DNA from: an uncultured Actinobaculum sp.
GTDB lineage: Bacteria; Actinomycetota; Actinomycetes; Actinomycetales; Actinomycetaceae
Direction of reading: 5' to 3'
Length of the DNA stretch: 64,000 nt
NCBI GenBank assembly: GCA_938020505.1
Contig: CALIHR010000014.1
Coordinates: 12,105-76,104 of the forward strand
The notes beneath the pieces were generated by a model, which saw only the letters and a list, made by a program, of their open reading frames with translations, had not been told where the DNA came from and made no database searches. The translations under genes and the position numbers were made by a program. Positions 45,858 to 54,525 of the stretch are shown piece by piece (position 1 is the first letter of the stretch; each line of letters opens with the position of its first letter).

Positions 45858-46669
45858 TGTTCCTCTCCGTGTGCGGCGAGGGCAAGGCCCTCCGCTGTCG
45901 TTCTCATGTCGCGCAGCCCTTCCAGGCCTCCCCGCATAAGCGGGCGGATGAGGGCGGAGCCGACGATGACGCCGTCGGCGTAGGAGGCGACGTTCGACGC
46001 GTGGGCGGGCGTCGTCACGCCGATTCCCACGCACACACGCCGCGCTCCGGCCGCTCTCGTGCGCGCCACGAGGCCGCGCGCCTTCTCGTCGAGGCTGGCC
46101 CGCTCCCCCGTGACTCCCATCGTCGACGCGGCGTAGACGAAGCCTCGCGAAACCTGTGCGACTCTACGCAGTCTATCCTCTCGCGAAGATTGCGCAACGA
46201 GGAAGACGCGGTCCAAGCCATGCGTGTCGGAAACCTCCAGCCATTCGGCCGCATGGTCGGGAATGAGGTCGGGGGTGATGAGGCCCGCCCCGCCGGCCGA
46301 CGCCAGATCGCGGGCGAAGCGATCGATTCCGTAGCGGTGGACGAGGTTGAAGTAGGCCATGACGAGCGGGGTCGCGCCGGCGCCGGCTATGGCCTCGACC
46401 ATCGCGAACGTGTCCGCCACGCGGGTCCCGCCCTCGAGTGCCAGGCGAGTCGCCTCCTGGATCACTCCGCCGTCCATCGACGGGTCCGAGTAGGGCACGC
46501 CGACCTCCACGACGTCGGCCCCCGCCGCCACAAGCTCCTTGGCCGCAGCGATCGAACCGGGGAGGTCGGGGAAGCCGACGGGCAGATACCCGACGAATGC
46601 GGCGCCGCCGCGCTCCTTGGCCGCGTCGATGGCCTGCCCCGCCCTGGACGTTTTCGTCTCTTCCCTCAC
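45854..46669 (-). CDS. trpA: Tryptophan synthase alpha chain
   Basis: A 271-residue TIM-barrel subunit cleaving indole-3-glycerol phosphate to indole. VGYLPVGFPDLPGS and VEVGVPYSDPSMDGGVIQ hold the catalytic Glu and Asp; AYFNLVHRYGIDRF and GIGVTTPAHA follow. The GTG start at 46669 overlaps the trpB stop (GTGA) and has GGGGGAG upstream. It is followed by lgt with another 4-bp overlap. Confidence 0.95.
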   Translation of the reverse strand: MREETKTSRAGQAIDAAKERGGAAFVGYLPVGFPDLPGSIAAAKELVAAGADVVEVGVPYSDPSMDGGVIQEATRLALEGGTRVADTFAMVEAIAGAGATPLVMAYFNLVHRYGIDRFARDLASAGGAGLITPDLIPDHAAEWLEVSDTHGLDRVFLVAQSSREDRLRRVAQVSRGFVYAASTMGVTGERASLDEKARGLVARTRAAGARRVCVGIGVTTPAHASNVASYADGVIVGSALIRPLMRGGLEGLRDMRTTAEGLALAAHGEEQ

Positions 46670-47892
46670 AGCGTCTCCCCCTTGCCTTCGATGCCGAAGT
46701 AGTCCATGGCGGTTTGCACGTCCTTGTCGCCTCTTCCCGAAAGGGAGACGAGGATCGTGGGCGGCCTGTTTCCCGCGGCCTGCGCCTCCCGGCCGATCTG
46801 GAGGGCGCCGGCCAGGGCGTGGGCGGATTCGATGGCCGGCAGGATTCCCTCCTCGCGGGTGAGAAGCCGGAAGGCCTCCATGGCCTCGTCGTCGTCGATC
46901 GCCCGGTACTCCGCCCTTCCGATCGAGTGCAGCCACGCGTGCTCGGGGCCGACGCCGGGATAGTCCAAGCCCGCCGAAATCGAGTGGGACTCGACCGTCT
47001 GGCCGTCCTCGTCCTGCATGAGGTAGCTCATCGAGCCGTGGAAAATACCCAGAGAGCCGGCGTTGATCGTCGCCGCGGTCTTTCCCGAGGCGACGCCGGA
47101 GCCGCCGGCCTCGCATCCGACGAGCCGCACCGACGGGTCGTCGAGGAAGGCGTTGAACAGTCCGATGGCGTTCGATCCGCCGCCGACGCAGGCCACGGCG
47201 ACGTCGGGGAGCTCGCCCGTCAGCTCGAGCACCTGGGCCCGGGCCTCCTCGCCGATGACCTTTTGAAGGTCCCGCACGAGGGCCGGGAACGGATGCGGCC
47301 CGGCGGCCGTGCCGAAGACGTAGTTCGTCGTCTCGACGTTCGTCACCCAGTCGCGGAACGCCTCGTTGATGGCGTCCTTGAGGGTGGCCGACCCCGCGGA
47401 GACGGAAATGACTTTTGTGCCGAGCAACTCCATCCTCGCCACGTTGAGGGCCTGGCGGCGCACGTCCTCGGCGCCCATGTAGATCGTGCAGTCCAGGCCC
47501 AAGAGGGCGGCCGCCGTGGCCGTGGCGACGCCGTGCTGCCCCGCCCCGGTCTCGGCGATGATGCGCGTCTTTCCGACGGCCCTGGTCAGGAGCGCCTGCC
47601 CCAGCACGTTGTTGATCTTGTGCGATCCCGTGTGATTGAGGTCTTCGCGTTTGAGGATGATGCGCGCCCCTCCTGCGTGGCGCGCGAACTTGGGCGTCTC
47701 GGTGACGATAGACGGCCGGCCCGAATAGGTGCGGCCCAGGCGGTCGAGCTCCTCGCGAAAATCCGGATCGTCCTTGAGCCGCTGCCAGGCGGCCGAAAGG
47801 TCGTCCAGAGCAGTCACGAGCGCCTCGGGCACGTATCTTCCCCCGAAGTCGCCGAAGAACGGCCCCTGAACGGCGCCGAGTTGCTGATTCAC
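46666..47892 (-). CDS. trpB: Tryptophan synthase beta chain
   Basis: A 408-residue PLP enzyme condensing indole with serine. The Lys forming the PLP aldimine is in EDLNHTGSHKINN, the phosphate loop is CVGGGSNAIG, and ETGAGQHGVATAT is intact. It starts with GTG at 47892 directly after the trpC stop, with GGGAGAGG upstream inside the end of trpC, and overlaps trpA by 4 bp. Confidence 0.97.
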   Translation of the reverse strand: MNQQLGAVQGPFFGDFGGRYVPEALVTALDDLSAAWQRLKDDPDFREELDRLGRTYSGRPSIVTETPKFARHAGGARIILKREDLNHTGSHKINNVLGQALLTRAVGKTRIIAETGAGQHGVATATAAALLGLDCTIYMGAEDVRRQALNVARMELLGTKVISVSAGSATLKDAINEAFRDWVTNVETTNYVFGTAAGPHPFPALVRDLQKVIGEEARAQVLELTGELPDVAVACVGGGSNAIGLFNAFLDDPSVRLVGCEAGGSGVASGKTAATINAGSLGIFHGSMSYLMQDEDGQTVESHSISAGLDYPGVGPEHAWLHSIGRAEYRAIDDDEAMEAFRLLTREEGILPAIESAHALAGALQIGREAQAAGNRPPTILVSLSGRGDKDVQTAMDYFGIEGKGETL

Positions 47893-48711
47893 TTACCTCT
47901 CCCTTGCATCGAGTGACGGGTGGTGCCCGACGGCGACCATGTCGCCGATCGCCGAACGCGGATCGCCCGAGGTCACAAGCGCTTCCCCGACGAGGACGGC
48001 GTTGGCGCCGCTGCGGGCGTAGTTGAGGACGTCCTGCGGCCCGCGCACGCCCGATTCAGCCACCTTCACCATGCCGCTGGGCAGGATGTCGACGACCTGG
48101 TCGAACACCCGTGTGTCGACGTCGAGCGTCTTGAGATTGCGCGCGTTGACGCCGACGACGCGCGCCCCGGCGTCGATCGCCCTTCTGGCCTCTTCGCGGT
48201 CGTGCGTCTCTACGAGCGCCGTCATCCCGAGGGAGTGGATGCGCTCGACGAAAGACATGAGAACGGTCTGCTCGAGCGCGGCCACGATGAGCAGGACGAT
48301 GTCCGCGCCGTGGGCCCTCGCCTCCCAAATCTGATACGGCGTGACGATGAAATCCTTGCGCAGCACCGGCGTTTCCACCCGCGCTCGGACGGCGTCCAGA
48401 TCGTCCAGGCTTCCGCCGAAGCGTCTCTTCTCCGTGAGGACCGAGATGGCCGCCGCCCCTCCCTCTTCATACATTTGAGCCAGGCGGGCCGGGTTCTCGA
48501 TGGGCGCCAAGCTTCCTTTGGACGGGCTCGATCTCTTCACCTCGGCGATGATCGACAGGCTGCGTTCGCTGTTGCCGCGAAGGGCGTCCTCGGCGGAGAG
48601 CGCCGAGGGCATCTTTCGAGCCCGTTCCTTGAGGTCCTCGAGGCTCACGCGCGCCTGACGCGCCGCGAGGTCCTCGCGCACCCCCGCGATGATCGAATCA
48701 AGTACTGTCAT
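47893..48711 (-). CDS. trpC: Indole-3-glycerol phosphate synthase
   Basis: A 272-residue TIM-barrel enzyme closing the indole ring. The family signature IIAEVKRSSPSKGSL, the catalytic LRKDFIV, VGVNARNLKTL and VAESGVRG are present. The ATG lies inside the end of trpE (14-bp overlap) with GGGAGG upstream. trpD, trpG and trpF are not in this cluster and must be elsewhere. Confidence 0.96.
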   Translation of the reverse strand: MTVLDSIIAGVREDLAARQARVSLEDLKERARKMPSALSAEDALRGNSERSLSIIAEVKRSSPSKGSLAPIENPARLAQMYEEGGAAAISVLTEKRRFGGSLDDLDAVRARVETPVLRKDFIVTPYQIWEARAHGADIVLLIVAALEQTVLMSFVERIHSLGMTALVETHDREEARRAIDAGARVVGVNARNLKTLDVDTRVFDQVVDILPSGMVKVAESGVRGPQDVLNYARSGANAVLVGEALVTSGDPRSAIGDMVAVGHHPSLDARER

Positions 48712-50269
48712 TTTTACCTCCCACGTCTTGCCCGACTGCTTGCAGCCGATTGGCGACTTGAACGGCGCGAACGGCCGCGGCGGCCTTGTTTCGCGCCTCG
48801 ACGTACTCGGTTTGCGGCACCGAGTCGGCCACTATCCCGGCGCCGGCCTGGACGCTCGCGCGCCCGGAGTGAACGACCGCCGTGCGAATGGCGATCGCCA
48901 AGTCGGCGTTTCCCGAGAAGTCGAAATATCCCACGACGCCCCCGTACAGGCCCCTGCGAGCGGGCTCGAGCTGGTCGATGAGCTCGATGGCGCGCGGCTT
49001 GGGCGCGCCCGAGAGCGTTCCGGCGGGAAAGACGGCCGCCAAGCAATCGACGGGGGCCTTCGCCTCGTCGATGCGCCCGGCGACGGTCGATGAAATGTGC
49101 ATGATGTGGCTGTAGCGCTTGACCTCCATGAACGTCTCGACCTCGACGGTTCCCGGGACGCAGACTTTCGCCAGATCGTTGCGCCCGAGGTCGACGAGCA
49201 TGACGTGCTCCGCCCGCTCCTTTGGGTCGGCCAGAAGCTCGCGCTCGTGGGCCTCGTCCTCGGAGACCGTCGCTCCGCGGGGCCGGGAGCCCGCGATCGG
49301 GAACATCGTGATCCGCGACTGCGAGACGCGCATGAGCGTCTCGGGCGAGCTGCCGACCACGGAGAAGGAGCCTCCGGCGCCGTCGGACAGCCGAAGGAAG
49401 TACATGTAAGGAGACGGGTTGATGGTGCGCAGCGCGCGGTAGACGTCGAGGGGGTCGGCCTTGCACTCGATGTCCGCCCGCTGAGAGAGCACCACCTGGA
49501 AGACCTCGCCGTCGCGAACCGCTTCCTTCCCGGCGAGGACCGCCTTTTCGAAGCTCTCCTGAGAGACCCTCATCGTCGGCTCGCCCGGTGCTCCGGAGTC
49601 GAGGCCGACGGCGAAAAGCGGCACGGGATTGGCCAGGTCCCGCTCCATCCGCCGAAGGCGCCCGACAGCCCTTTCGTATGCCTCCGCGGCGCCCTCCGCC
49701 CGGTTGTCCGCATTGACCGCGTTGGCGATGAGCCACACTTCGCCCTTGTGATGGTCGACGGCGACCATGTCGGCGGCCAGGCACATGGCCGCGTCGGGGA
49801 GGTCGAGTTCGTAGGGCGCCGTGCGCGAAAGCGTCGGCTCCCAGTCGTAGAGCGTGTCCCACCCGAGCGCTCCGACCAAGCCCCCTGTCAGCGGCGGAAG
49901 GCCGGCGAACGCCGGCGTGCGGAGCCGGTCGACGGCGTCGGCGAGCATCGACGTCGCGCTGCCAGAAAGCGACAGGCCCTCTGGGACTTCCCCCTCCCAT
50001 CGGGCCTCTCCCCTGACCGCGACGAGATGGGCGAGGGAGCGAACTCCGACGAAAGACCACCGATCCCACGTGCCGTCGCGCTCCGCGGATTCGAGGATGA
50101 ACGTGCCGTCGCCTTCCGCGAGGCGCCTGTAGATGCCGAGGGGCGCCGCGTCGTCGACGAGGACCTTTTCCACGACGGGAATGACCCTTCGCGACGCCGC
50201 CATGTCGAGGAACTCGTCCTTGGACGGCCACACTTGGCCCCAACGCAATTCCTCAGGGTTGGAAATCAC
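48698..50269 (-). CDS. trpE: Anthranilate synthase component I
   Basis: A 523-residue chorismate-utilising enzyme. The feedback-site LES motif is in FILESAERDGTWDRWSF; the catalytic domain has FQVVLSQR, PSPYMYFLR, SSPETLMR, IAGSRPRGAT and the C-terminal GTLSGAPKPRA and GAGIVADSVPQTEY. It starts with GTG at 50269 with GAGGT about 6 nt upstream. It heads trpE-C-B-A-lgt. The 185-bp upstream region shows no clear Trp-rich leader peptide. Confidence 0.96.
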   Translation of the reverse strand: MISNPEELRWGQVWPSKDEFLDMAASRRVIPVVEKVLVDDAAPLGIYRRLAEGDGTFILESAERDGTWDRWSFVGVRSLAHLVAVRGEARWEGEVPEGLSLSGSATSMLADAVDRLRTPAFAGLPPLTGGLVGALGWDTLYDWEPTLSRTAPYELDLPDAAMCLAADMVAVDHHKGEVWLIANAVNADNRAEGAAEAYERAVGRLRRMERDLANPVPLFAVGLDSGAPGEPTMRVSQESFEKAVLAGKEAVRDGEVFQVVLSQRADIECKADPLDVYRALRTINPSPYMYFLRLSDGAGGSFSVVGSSPETLMRVSQSRITMFPIAGSRPRGATVSEDEAHERELLADPKERAEHVMLVDLGRNDLAKVCVPGTVEVETFMEVKRYSHIMHISSTVAGRIDEAKAPVDCLAAVFPAGTLSGAPKPRAIELIDQLEPARRGLYGGVVGYFDFSGNADLAIAIRTAVVHSGRASVQAGAGIVADSVPQTEYVEARNKAAAAVRAVQVANRLQAVGQDVGGKNDST

Positions 50270-50454
50270 CCAGCCACCTCTTTCGATTGAAGTGGGACGC
50301 AGCAGAAAGCCGCCCGGAAAGGACGGTGCGCAATTGTCTGCTGTCGACCCGCTCGTGTTCGTCGTCGCTCTTAGGTTACTAGCATCGGGGACCGGTCACC
50401 GATTTGCGTCAGAAGGCGAGACGAAGGCGAGACGGGTCCGCGAAACGCCGACGG

Positions 50455-51336
50455 TCACGGAGCGGCTGTCTTCTCGTTTCCCGGCGAGGAGGAGAGGATG
50501 CCGAGGATGTCTACGACCACGATGCGATCGCCCTCGCCTTGGGCAAAAGACGCGGGAATGAGGACGACGACGCGCGACCCCGCCTTCTGATCGACGAGGC
50601 CTTCCGCCAGCCCGCGCATCGCCTTGTCGAGCTTGAGCTTGACGGGCTTGCCGCCGTTCCACGTCGTGTCGACGATCTGCCCTTTTGTGTCATAAATCGC
50701 GTACTGAACGGCGAGGGTGTCGCCCTTGGACACCTGGTCTCCGGACCCTTCGACGAATGGGACGACGGCGAGCTCCGGAATCGGCTGGCCCGACGCCTTG
50801 ATCGCGGGGCCTCCGCCGTCGGCGACGGAAACGGAGGGCATTCCCGAAGGCGCGGGGTTGGGGGCCGGCGCTTTCTTTCCCTGGGCTATCGTGCTGAAGA
50901 CGTCGACCACGATGATCTCGGCGCTCTGGCGGTTTCCATCGACCAAACCCGGGCGTTTGAAGACGAGCCGGCTTCCCTCCTTGACGCCCACGAGGTCGTC
51001 GGCGATGTCGCCCAAGCCCTCCTTCGACACTTCGGCCAGCCGAAGATTCCCCGAATTGTAGGCGGAGACGATCTTCCCGGAACGCGAATCGAAGGAAGTC
51101 GCCCGCAGCAGAATCGTCTGCCCCTTGTCGACGGCGTTTCCCTTCCCCTTGATGACGACGTCTTTGACGACGTTTCTCGGGGCGGACGGGCAGTCCACGT
51201 CGACGGTGACGGCCGAGCCGAAGGCGCCGTTGACGCCCACCTTGCACTCGCCTTTCGCGGAGTGGTCGCAGGCAGTCAAGGCGGCGAGGGCCAGACAGGC
51301 GGCCGCGGCTGCGCGAACGGCGCGGGCCCGGCTCAC
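50455..51336 (-). CDS. FKBP-like peptidyl-prolyl isomerase lipoprotein
   Basis: A 293-residue exported lipoprotein: basic N-terminus, hydrophobic core and lipobox LTAC with C23 as the lipidation site. Two degenerate FKBP-like repeats follow, about 60-150 (VDKGQTILLRATSFD, GVKEGSRLVF) and 200-285 (VSKGDTLAVQYAIYD, KAGSRVVVLIPASFAQG), joined by a Pro-rich linker. The second is the closer match to the FKBP fold; activity is uncertain. The GTG start overlaps the pafA stop as GTGA. An FKBP-type gene after pafA is common in actinobacteria. Confidence 0.87.
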   Translation of the reverse strand: MSRARAVRAAAAACLALAALTACDHSAKGECKVGVNGAFGSAVTVDVDCPSAPRNVVKDVVIKGKGNAVDKGQTILLRATSFDSRSGKIVSAYNSGNLRLAEVSKEGLGDIADDLVGVKEGSRLVFKRPGLVDGNRQSAEIIVVDVFSTIAQGKKAPAPNPAPSGMPSVSVADGGGPAIKASGQPIPELAVVPFVEGSGDQVSKGDTLAVQYAIYDTKGQIVDTTWNGGKPVKLKLDKAMRGLAEGLVDQKAGSRVVVLIPASFAQGEGDRIVVVDILGILSSSPGNEKTAAP

Positions 51337-52721
51337 CGGTCCATCTCTTCCATGAGGCGGTCCACCCGTTCGTCGACCGAGGCGAAAGGGTCCTTGAGGA
51401 CGACGGAACGCGCGCCCTCGGCTTCGAGCAGCCTGAGGTTCGTCCAATCGGCCGCGTAGTCGAGGCGGCGTCTGCGGGCCTTCTCGACGAAGTCGCCCCG
51501 CAGCTTGGCGCGGGTGTCGGACGGCGGCGTCGTCATGGCCGCCCGGACGGCCTCGGCCGAGGCAAAGGTTCGCAGCATGCCGGTCTCCTCCATGGACGGG
51601 CGCAGGCCCGCCGCGGTGATGTCGTGATAGGCGAGGTCGAGCCTGGCCAGCCTGGGATCGTCGAGCGTCGCGCCCGCGCGCTCCATATATCTGGAGAATA
51701 GCGAAAGTTTGGCCGCCCAGTCGATCTCCGTCGCGACGGCCGAGGGGTCCCCGGATTTGACCGATTCGACGGCGCGCCCCCACAAATCCAGCAAATACGA
51801 GGTCGATGCGTCCAGCTCCGCCGTGTACCCCTTGGCGTCGAAATGCCGCAAAACCGCCTCGCGGGTGCGCTCTTGGACCTCGATCGGGGTGATCCACCCG
51901 CCGTCGGCCAGTTCGAGCCGCGCGCGCCCGGCCAGGTCGGCGCTCGTGTCGCGTATCGCGGAGACGGGGTCGGCGAGCTCCATGCGCGGCAGGATCCCTC
52001 CGTCTTCCAGCATGGCGAGGACGGCCTGGGTCGCGGCGACTTTGAGCGCCGTCGTCGCCTCGCACATGTTGGAGTCGCCGACGATGACGTGCATTCGACG
52101 GTAGAGCTCCGGGTCTCCGTGCGGTTCGTCGCGCGTGTTGATCATCGGGCGGGACCTCGTGGAGGCCGACGAGATGGCGTCCCACATCTGGTCCGCGCGC
52201 TGAGAGAAACAGTAGGCGGCGGGCCCGTCCTTGGCACGGCGGATGTATCCGGCCCCCGCGACGATCTGGCGCGTGACGAAGTAGGGCAGCGTGGCCGCGA
52301 TCCGGGCGCGGTAGTCGGTGCGGCGGCGCACGAGGTAGTTCTCATGGCACCCGAACGAGTTGCCCGCGGCGTCGAGGTTGTTCTTGAACAGGTGGATGCG
52401 TCCGCCCACGCCCTTGGCGGCCAGGCGCGAGTCGGCCTGAGCGGCCATTGAGGCGTACAGGCGCTCGCCCGCGCGGTCGTTGGCCACGAGGTCGGCGACC
52501 GAGCGGCATTCGGCCGTGGCGTACTCGGGATGGGCGCCGACGTCGAGGTAAAGCCGGGCCCCGTTGGGGAGGAACGAGTTGGTCGAGCCGCCCGCGGCGA
52601 GAATCGGGCGGAAGAGCTCGGCCGCCGCCGCTTCGACGTCGAGGGGCGGCTCGCCTCCCGAGCCAGAGGCGCACATGAGGCCGAATTCGGTCTCCAAGCC
52701 CATGATCCGCTGGGGAATCAC
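51333..52721 (-). CDS. pafA: Pup--protein ligase
   Basis: A 462-residue carboxylate-amine ligase that joins the C-terminal Glu of Pup to target lysines using ATP. Signatures: IMGLETEFG (6-14), NGARLYLDVGAHPEYATAE, LFKNNLDAAGNSFGCHENYL (in part), INTRDEPHGD and MHVIVGDSNM. The GTG start overlaps the pup stop as GTGA, leaving no room for prcBA, which lie between pup and pafA in mycobacteria. Distinguished from dop by the lack of the Dop-loop insertion near residues 35-75. Confidence 0.95.
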   Translation of the reverse strand: MIPQRIMGLETEFGLMCASGSGGEPPLDVEAAAAELFRPILAAGGSTNSFLPNGARLYLDVGAHPEYATAECRSVADLVANDRAGERLYASMAAQADSRLAAKGVGGRIHLFKNNLDAAGNSFGCHENYLVRRRTDYRARIAATLPYFVTRQIVAGAGYIRRAKDGPAAYCFSQRADQMWDAISSASTRSRPMINTRDEPHGDPELYRRMHVIVGDSNMCEATTALKVAATQAVLAMLEDGGILPRMELADPVSAIRDTSADLAGRARLELADGGWITPIEVQERTREAVLRHFDAKGYTAELDASTSYLLDLWGRAVESVKSGDPSAVATEIDWAAKLSLFSRYMERAGATLDDPRLARLDLAYHDITAAGLRPSMEETGMLRTFASAEAVRAAMTTPPSDTRAKLRGDFVEKARRRRLDYAADWTNLRLLEAEGARSVVLKDPFASVDERVDRLMEEMDR

Positions 52722-52894
52722 TGGCCGCCCTTTTGAACGAAGCCCTGGACGAAAGACTCGGCGTTGGCTTCCAAAACGGAGTCGATCTCGTCGAGGATCG
52801 AATCGACGGCCGAGGTTTGCCTGTGCGCCTGCGGGATGTCGGAAACGGTCTGCTCTTCGACCCGCTTGCGCGGCTGGGCGAATTCTTGCGTCAT
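52718..52894 (-). CDS. pup: Prokaryotic ubiquitin-like protein Pup
   Basis: A 58-residue protein ending in Gly-Gly-Gln. The C-terminal half (AVDSILDEIDSVLEANAESF) is the conserved helix that docks on the ARC coiled coil, and the end VQGFVQKGGQ is the modifier tail. Because the last residue is Gln, Dop must deamidate it to Glu before PafA can ligate it. The ATG at 52894 has AAAGGC upstream. It sits between dop (58 bp away) and pafA (4-bp overlap). Confidence 0.95.
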   Translation of the reverse strand: MTQEFAQPRKRVEEQTVSDIPQAHRQTSAVDSILDEIDSVLEANAESFVQGFVQKGGQ

Positions 52895-52952
52895 CGGATG
52901 CCTTTCTCTTTCTGCGTTGATGTGTAGCCCGTCGGCGGCGACTGCCGGGCTC

Positions 52953-54509
52953 TCAGCCCGCGCCGAGGCGCCTGAGGAAATCCGCCGGGTCGCGCGCGGC
53001 GGCGAGCATCTGCCCGACGTGCGCCTCGGTCCCCCTGCCCGGGTGAAGCGTCGGCAAACGCACGAGTTCGCGGGAGTCGTCGAGGACGACGCCGTCCCAC
53101 CCCGCCGCCGGAACGGCGGAAGGGAACTTGGCCACAAGCCCTCCCCTGAGGAATGCCCGGGTGTCCTTCGGCGCCTGCGCCGCGGCCAGCTCGACGTCGT
53201 CACGGCCGAAGAGGCGGGCGACTTGGCCGGCGGCGTCGAGCCTTTCGACGATCGACTTGCCCGGCCGCAGATCGTGCCACTGCAGGTCGACGGCGCGGAG
53301 TTTGGCGTCGTCCCACGCCAGGCCGCCGCGTTCGCGCATCCCGTCGAGAAGGCGGCGCTTGGCCGCCCATTCGACCATCGGGGCCGCGGCGTCCCAGTCG
53401 CGCCGATCGAGCAGATCGAGGACCAGCTGCCAGTATTCGAAGATTTCGGCGGTGTCGGGGTCGGCTCCGCCGCGGCGCTCCGCGGCCTCGCGGACGGCGT
53501 CGAGGTAGATGCGCTGGATGTCCAAGGCCGTCTTCGTCGAGCCGTCGTGCATCTCGAGCTCCGCGAAAGGATCGTGCGAGACCTGCCAAGCCGCGGCGAC
53601 CGGCGAGTGAAGGAGAACAGAGTCGAGGGCGAGCGGAACCTCGTCGATCTCGATCAGCCATAAAACGGCGCAGGTCGAGCCGACCTTCAGCAGGTTCGAC
53701 ACGTCGAAGAGGTTGGCGTCGCCGCCGATGACGTGCAGCCGCCGGTAGAGCGAATAGTCGGCGTGGGGCTCGTCGCGCGTGTTTATGATCGGCCGATTGA
53801 AGGTCGTCTCGAGGCCGACGTCGTTCTCGACGTAGTCGGCGCGCTGGGAGATCTGGAATCCCGGGAACTCGCTGGCCTGGCCGAGCCCCACCCGCCCGGC
53901 GCCGCACAGGAGCGGACGCGTGACGAAGAAGGGGGTCATGTACCTGACGACGTCGGCGAAGCTGGCCTCCCGGCTCATGAGGTAGTTTTCGTGCGAGCCG
54001 TAGGCCGCTCCCTTGCCGTCGACGTTGTTCTTGTAGACCGCGATCTCGCGCCCCTCGGCGCGAAGCTGCTCCATTGCCCCGATCGCCACGGCCTCCCCGG
54101 CGCGGTCCCAGAGGACGGCAGCGCGCGGCGAAGCCGTCTCGGGCGAGGAGTACTCGGGATGCGCGTGGTCGACGTAGAGCCGCGCCCCGTTCGTCAACAC
54201 GAGGTTCGCCGCCCGCGGGCGGCGCAGAGCCGAGACGTCCCTGAGCTGCTCGACCTCGCCGAAGGCCGGCGCCGAGGCCTCGGGAGAGTCCGTGAGCAGG
54301 GACGGATGGACGTCCCCGCGGTCCAGTCGGTACCCCCTCGCGTCGTTGAGCGGGTCCTCTCCGTGGAAGTCCCATCCCGTCGATGCGCCGGCCCTGCGCC
54401 CGTAGGCCTCGACCAGGTCGGCCGAAAGCGCGATCGGGCTCGCTCCCGGCTCGCTCGGCTCGAGAATGCCGAATTCGGTTTCCATTCCCACGATTCTGCG
54501 CACGGTCAT
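52953..54509 (-). CDS. dop: Pup deamidase / depupylase
   Basis: A 518-residue homolog of PafA that converts Pup Gln to Glu and removes Pup from substrates. IVGMETEFGI (6-15), the extra Dop-loop region (about 40-90, WDFHGEDPLNDARGYRLDRG in part), NGARLYVDHAHPEYSSPE, KNNVDGKGAAYGSHENYL (in part), INTRDEPHAD and LHVIGGDANL are seen. The ATG at 54509 follows the ARC stop by 16 bp. Confidence 0.95.
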   Translation of the reverse strand: MTVRRIVGMETEFGILEPSEPGASPIALSADLVEAYGRRAGASTGWDFHGEDPLNDARGYRLDRGDVHPSLLTDSPEASAPAFGEVEQLRDVSALRRPRAANLVLTNGARLYVDHAHPEYSSPETASPRAAVLWDRAGEAVAIGAMEQLRAEGREIAVYKNNVDGKGAAYGSHENYLMSREASFADVVRYMTPFFVTRPLLCGAGRVGLGQASEFPGFQISQRADYVENDVGLETTFNRPIINTRDEPHADYSLYRRLHVIGGDANLFDVSNLLKVGSTCAVLWLIEIDEVPLALDSVLLHSPVAAAWQVSHDPFAELEMHDGSTKTALDIQRIYLDAVREAAERRGGADPDTAEIFEYWQLVLDLLDRRDWDAAAPMVEWAAKRRLLDGMRERGGLAWDDAKLRAVDLQWHDLRPGKSIVERLDAAGQVARLFGRDDVELAAAQAPKDTRAFLRGGLVAKFPSAVPAAGWDGVVLDDSRELVRLPTLHPGRGTEAHVGQMLAAARDPADFLRRLGAG

Positions 54510-54525
54510 CAGATCGGCCCTCCCA

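Noticed and set aside
50270..50454. trp attenuator upstream of trpE
   Set aside because: I found no short frame with clustered Trp codons and no clear terminator/antiterminator pair in this spacer.
52895..52952. Missing prcB/prcA fragments around pup
   Set aside because: The spacers are 58 bp and minus 4 bp, with no sequence resembling proteasome subunits; absence appears clean.
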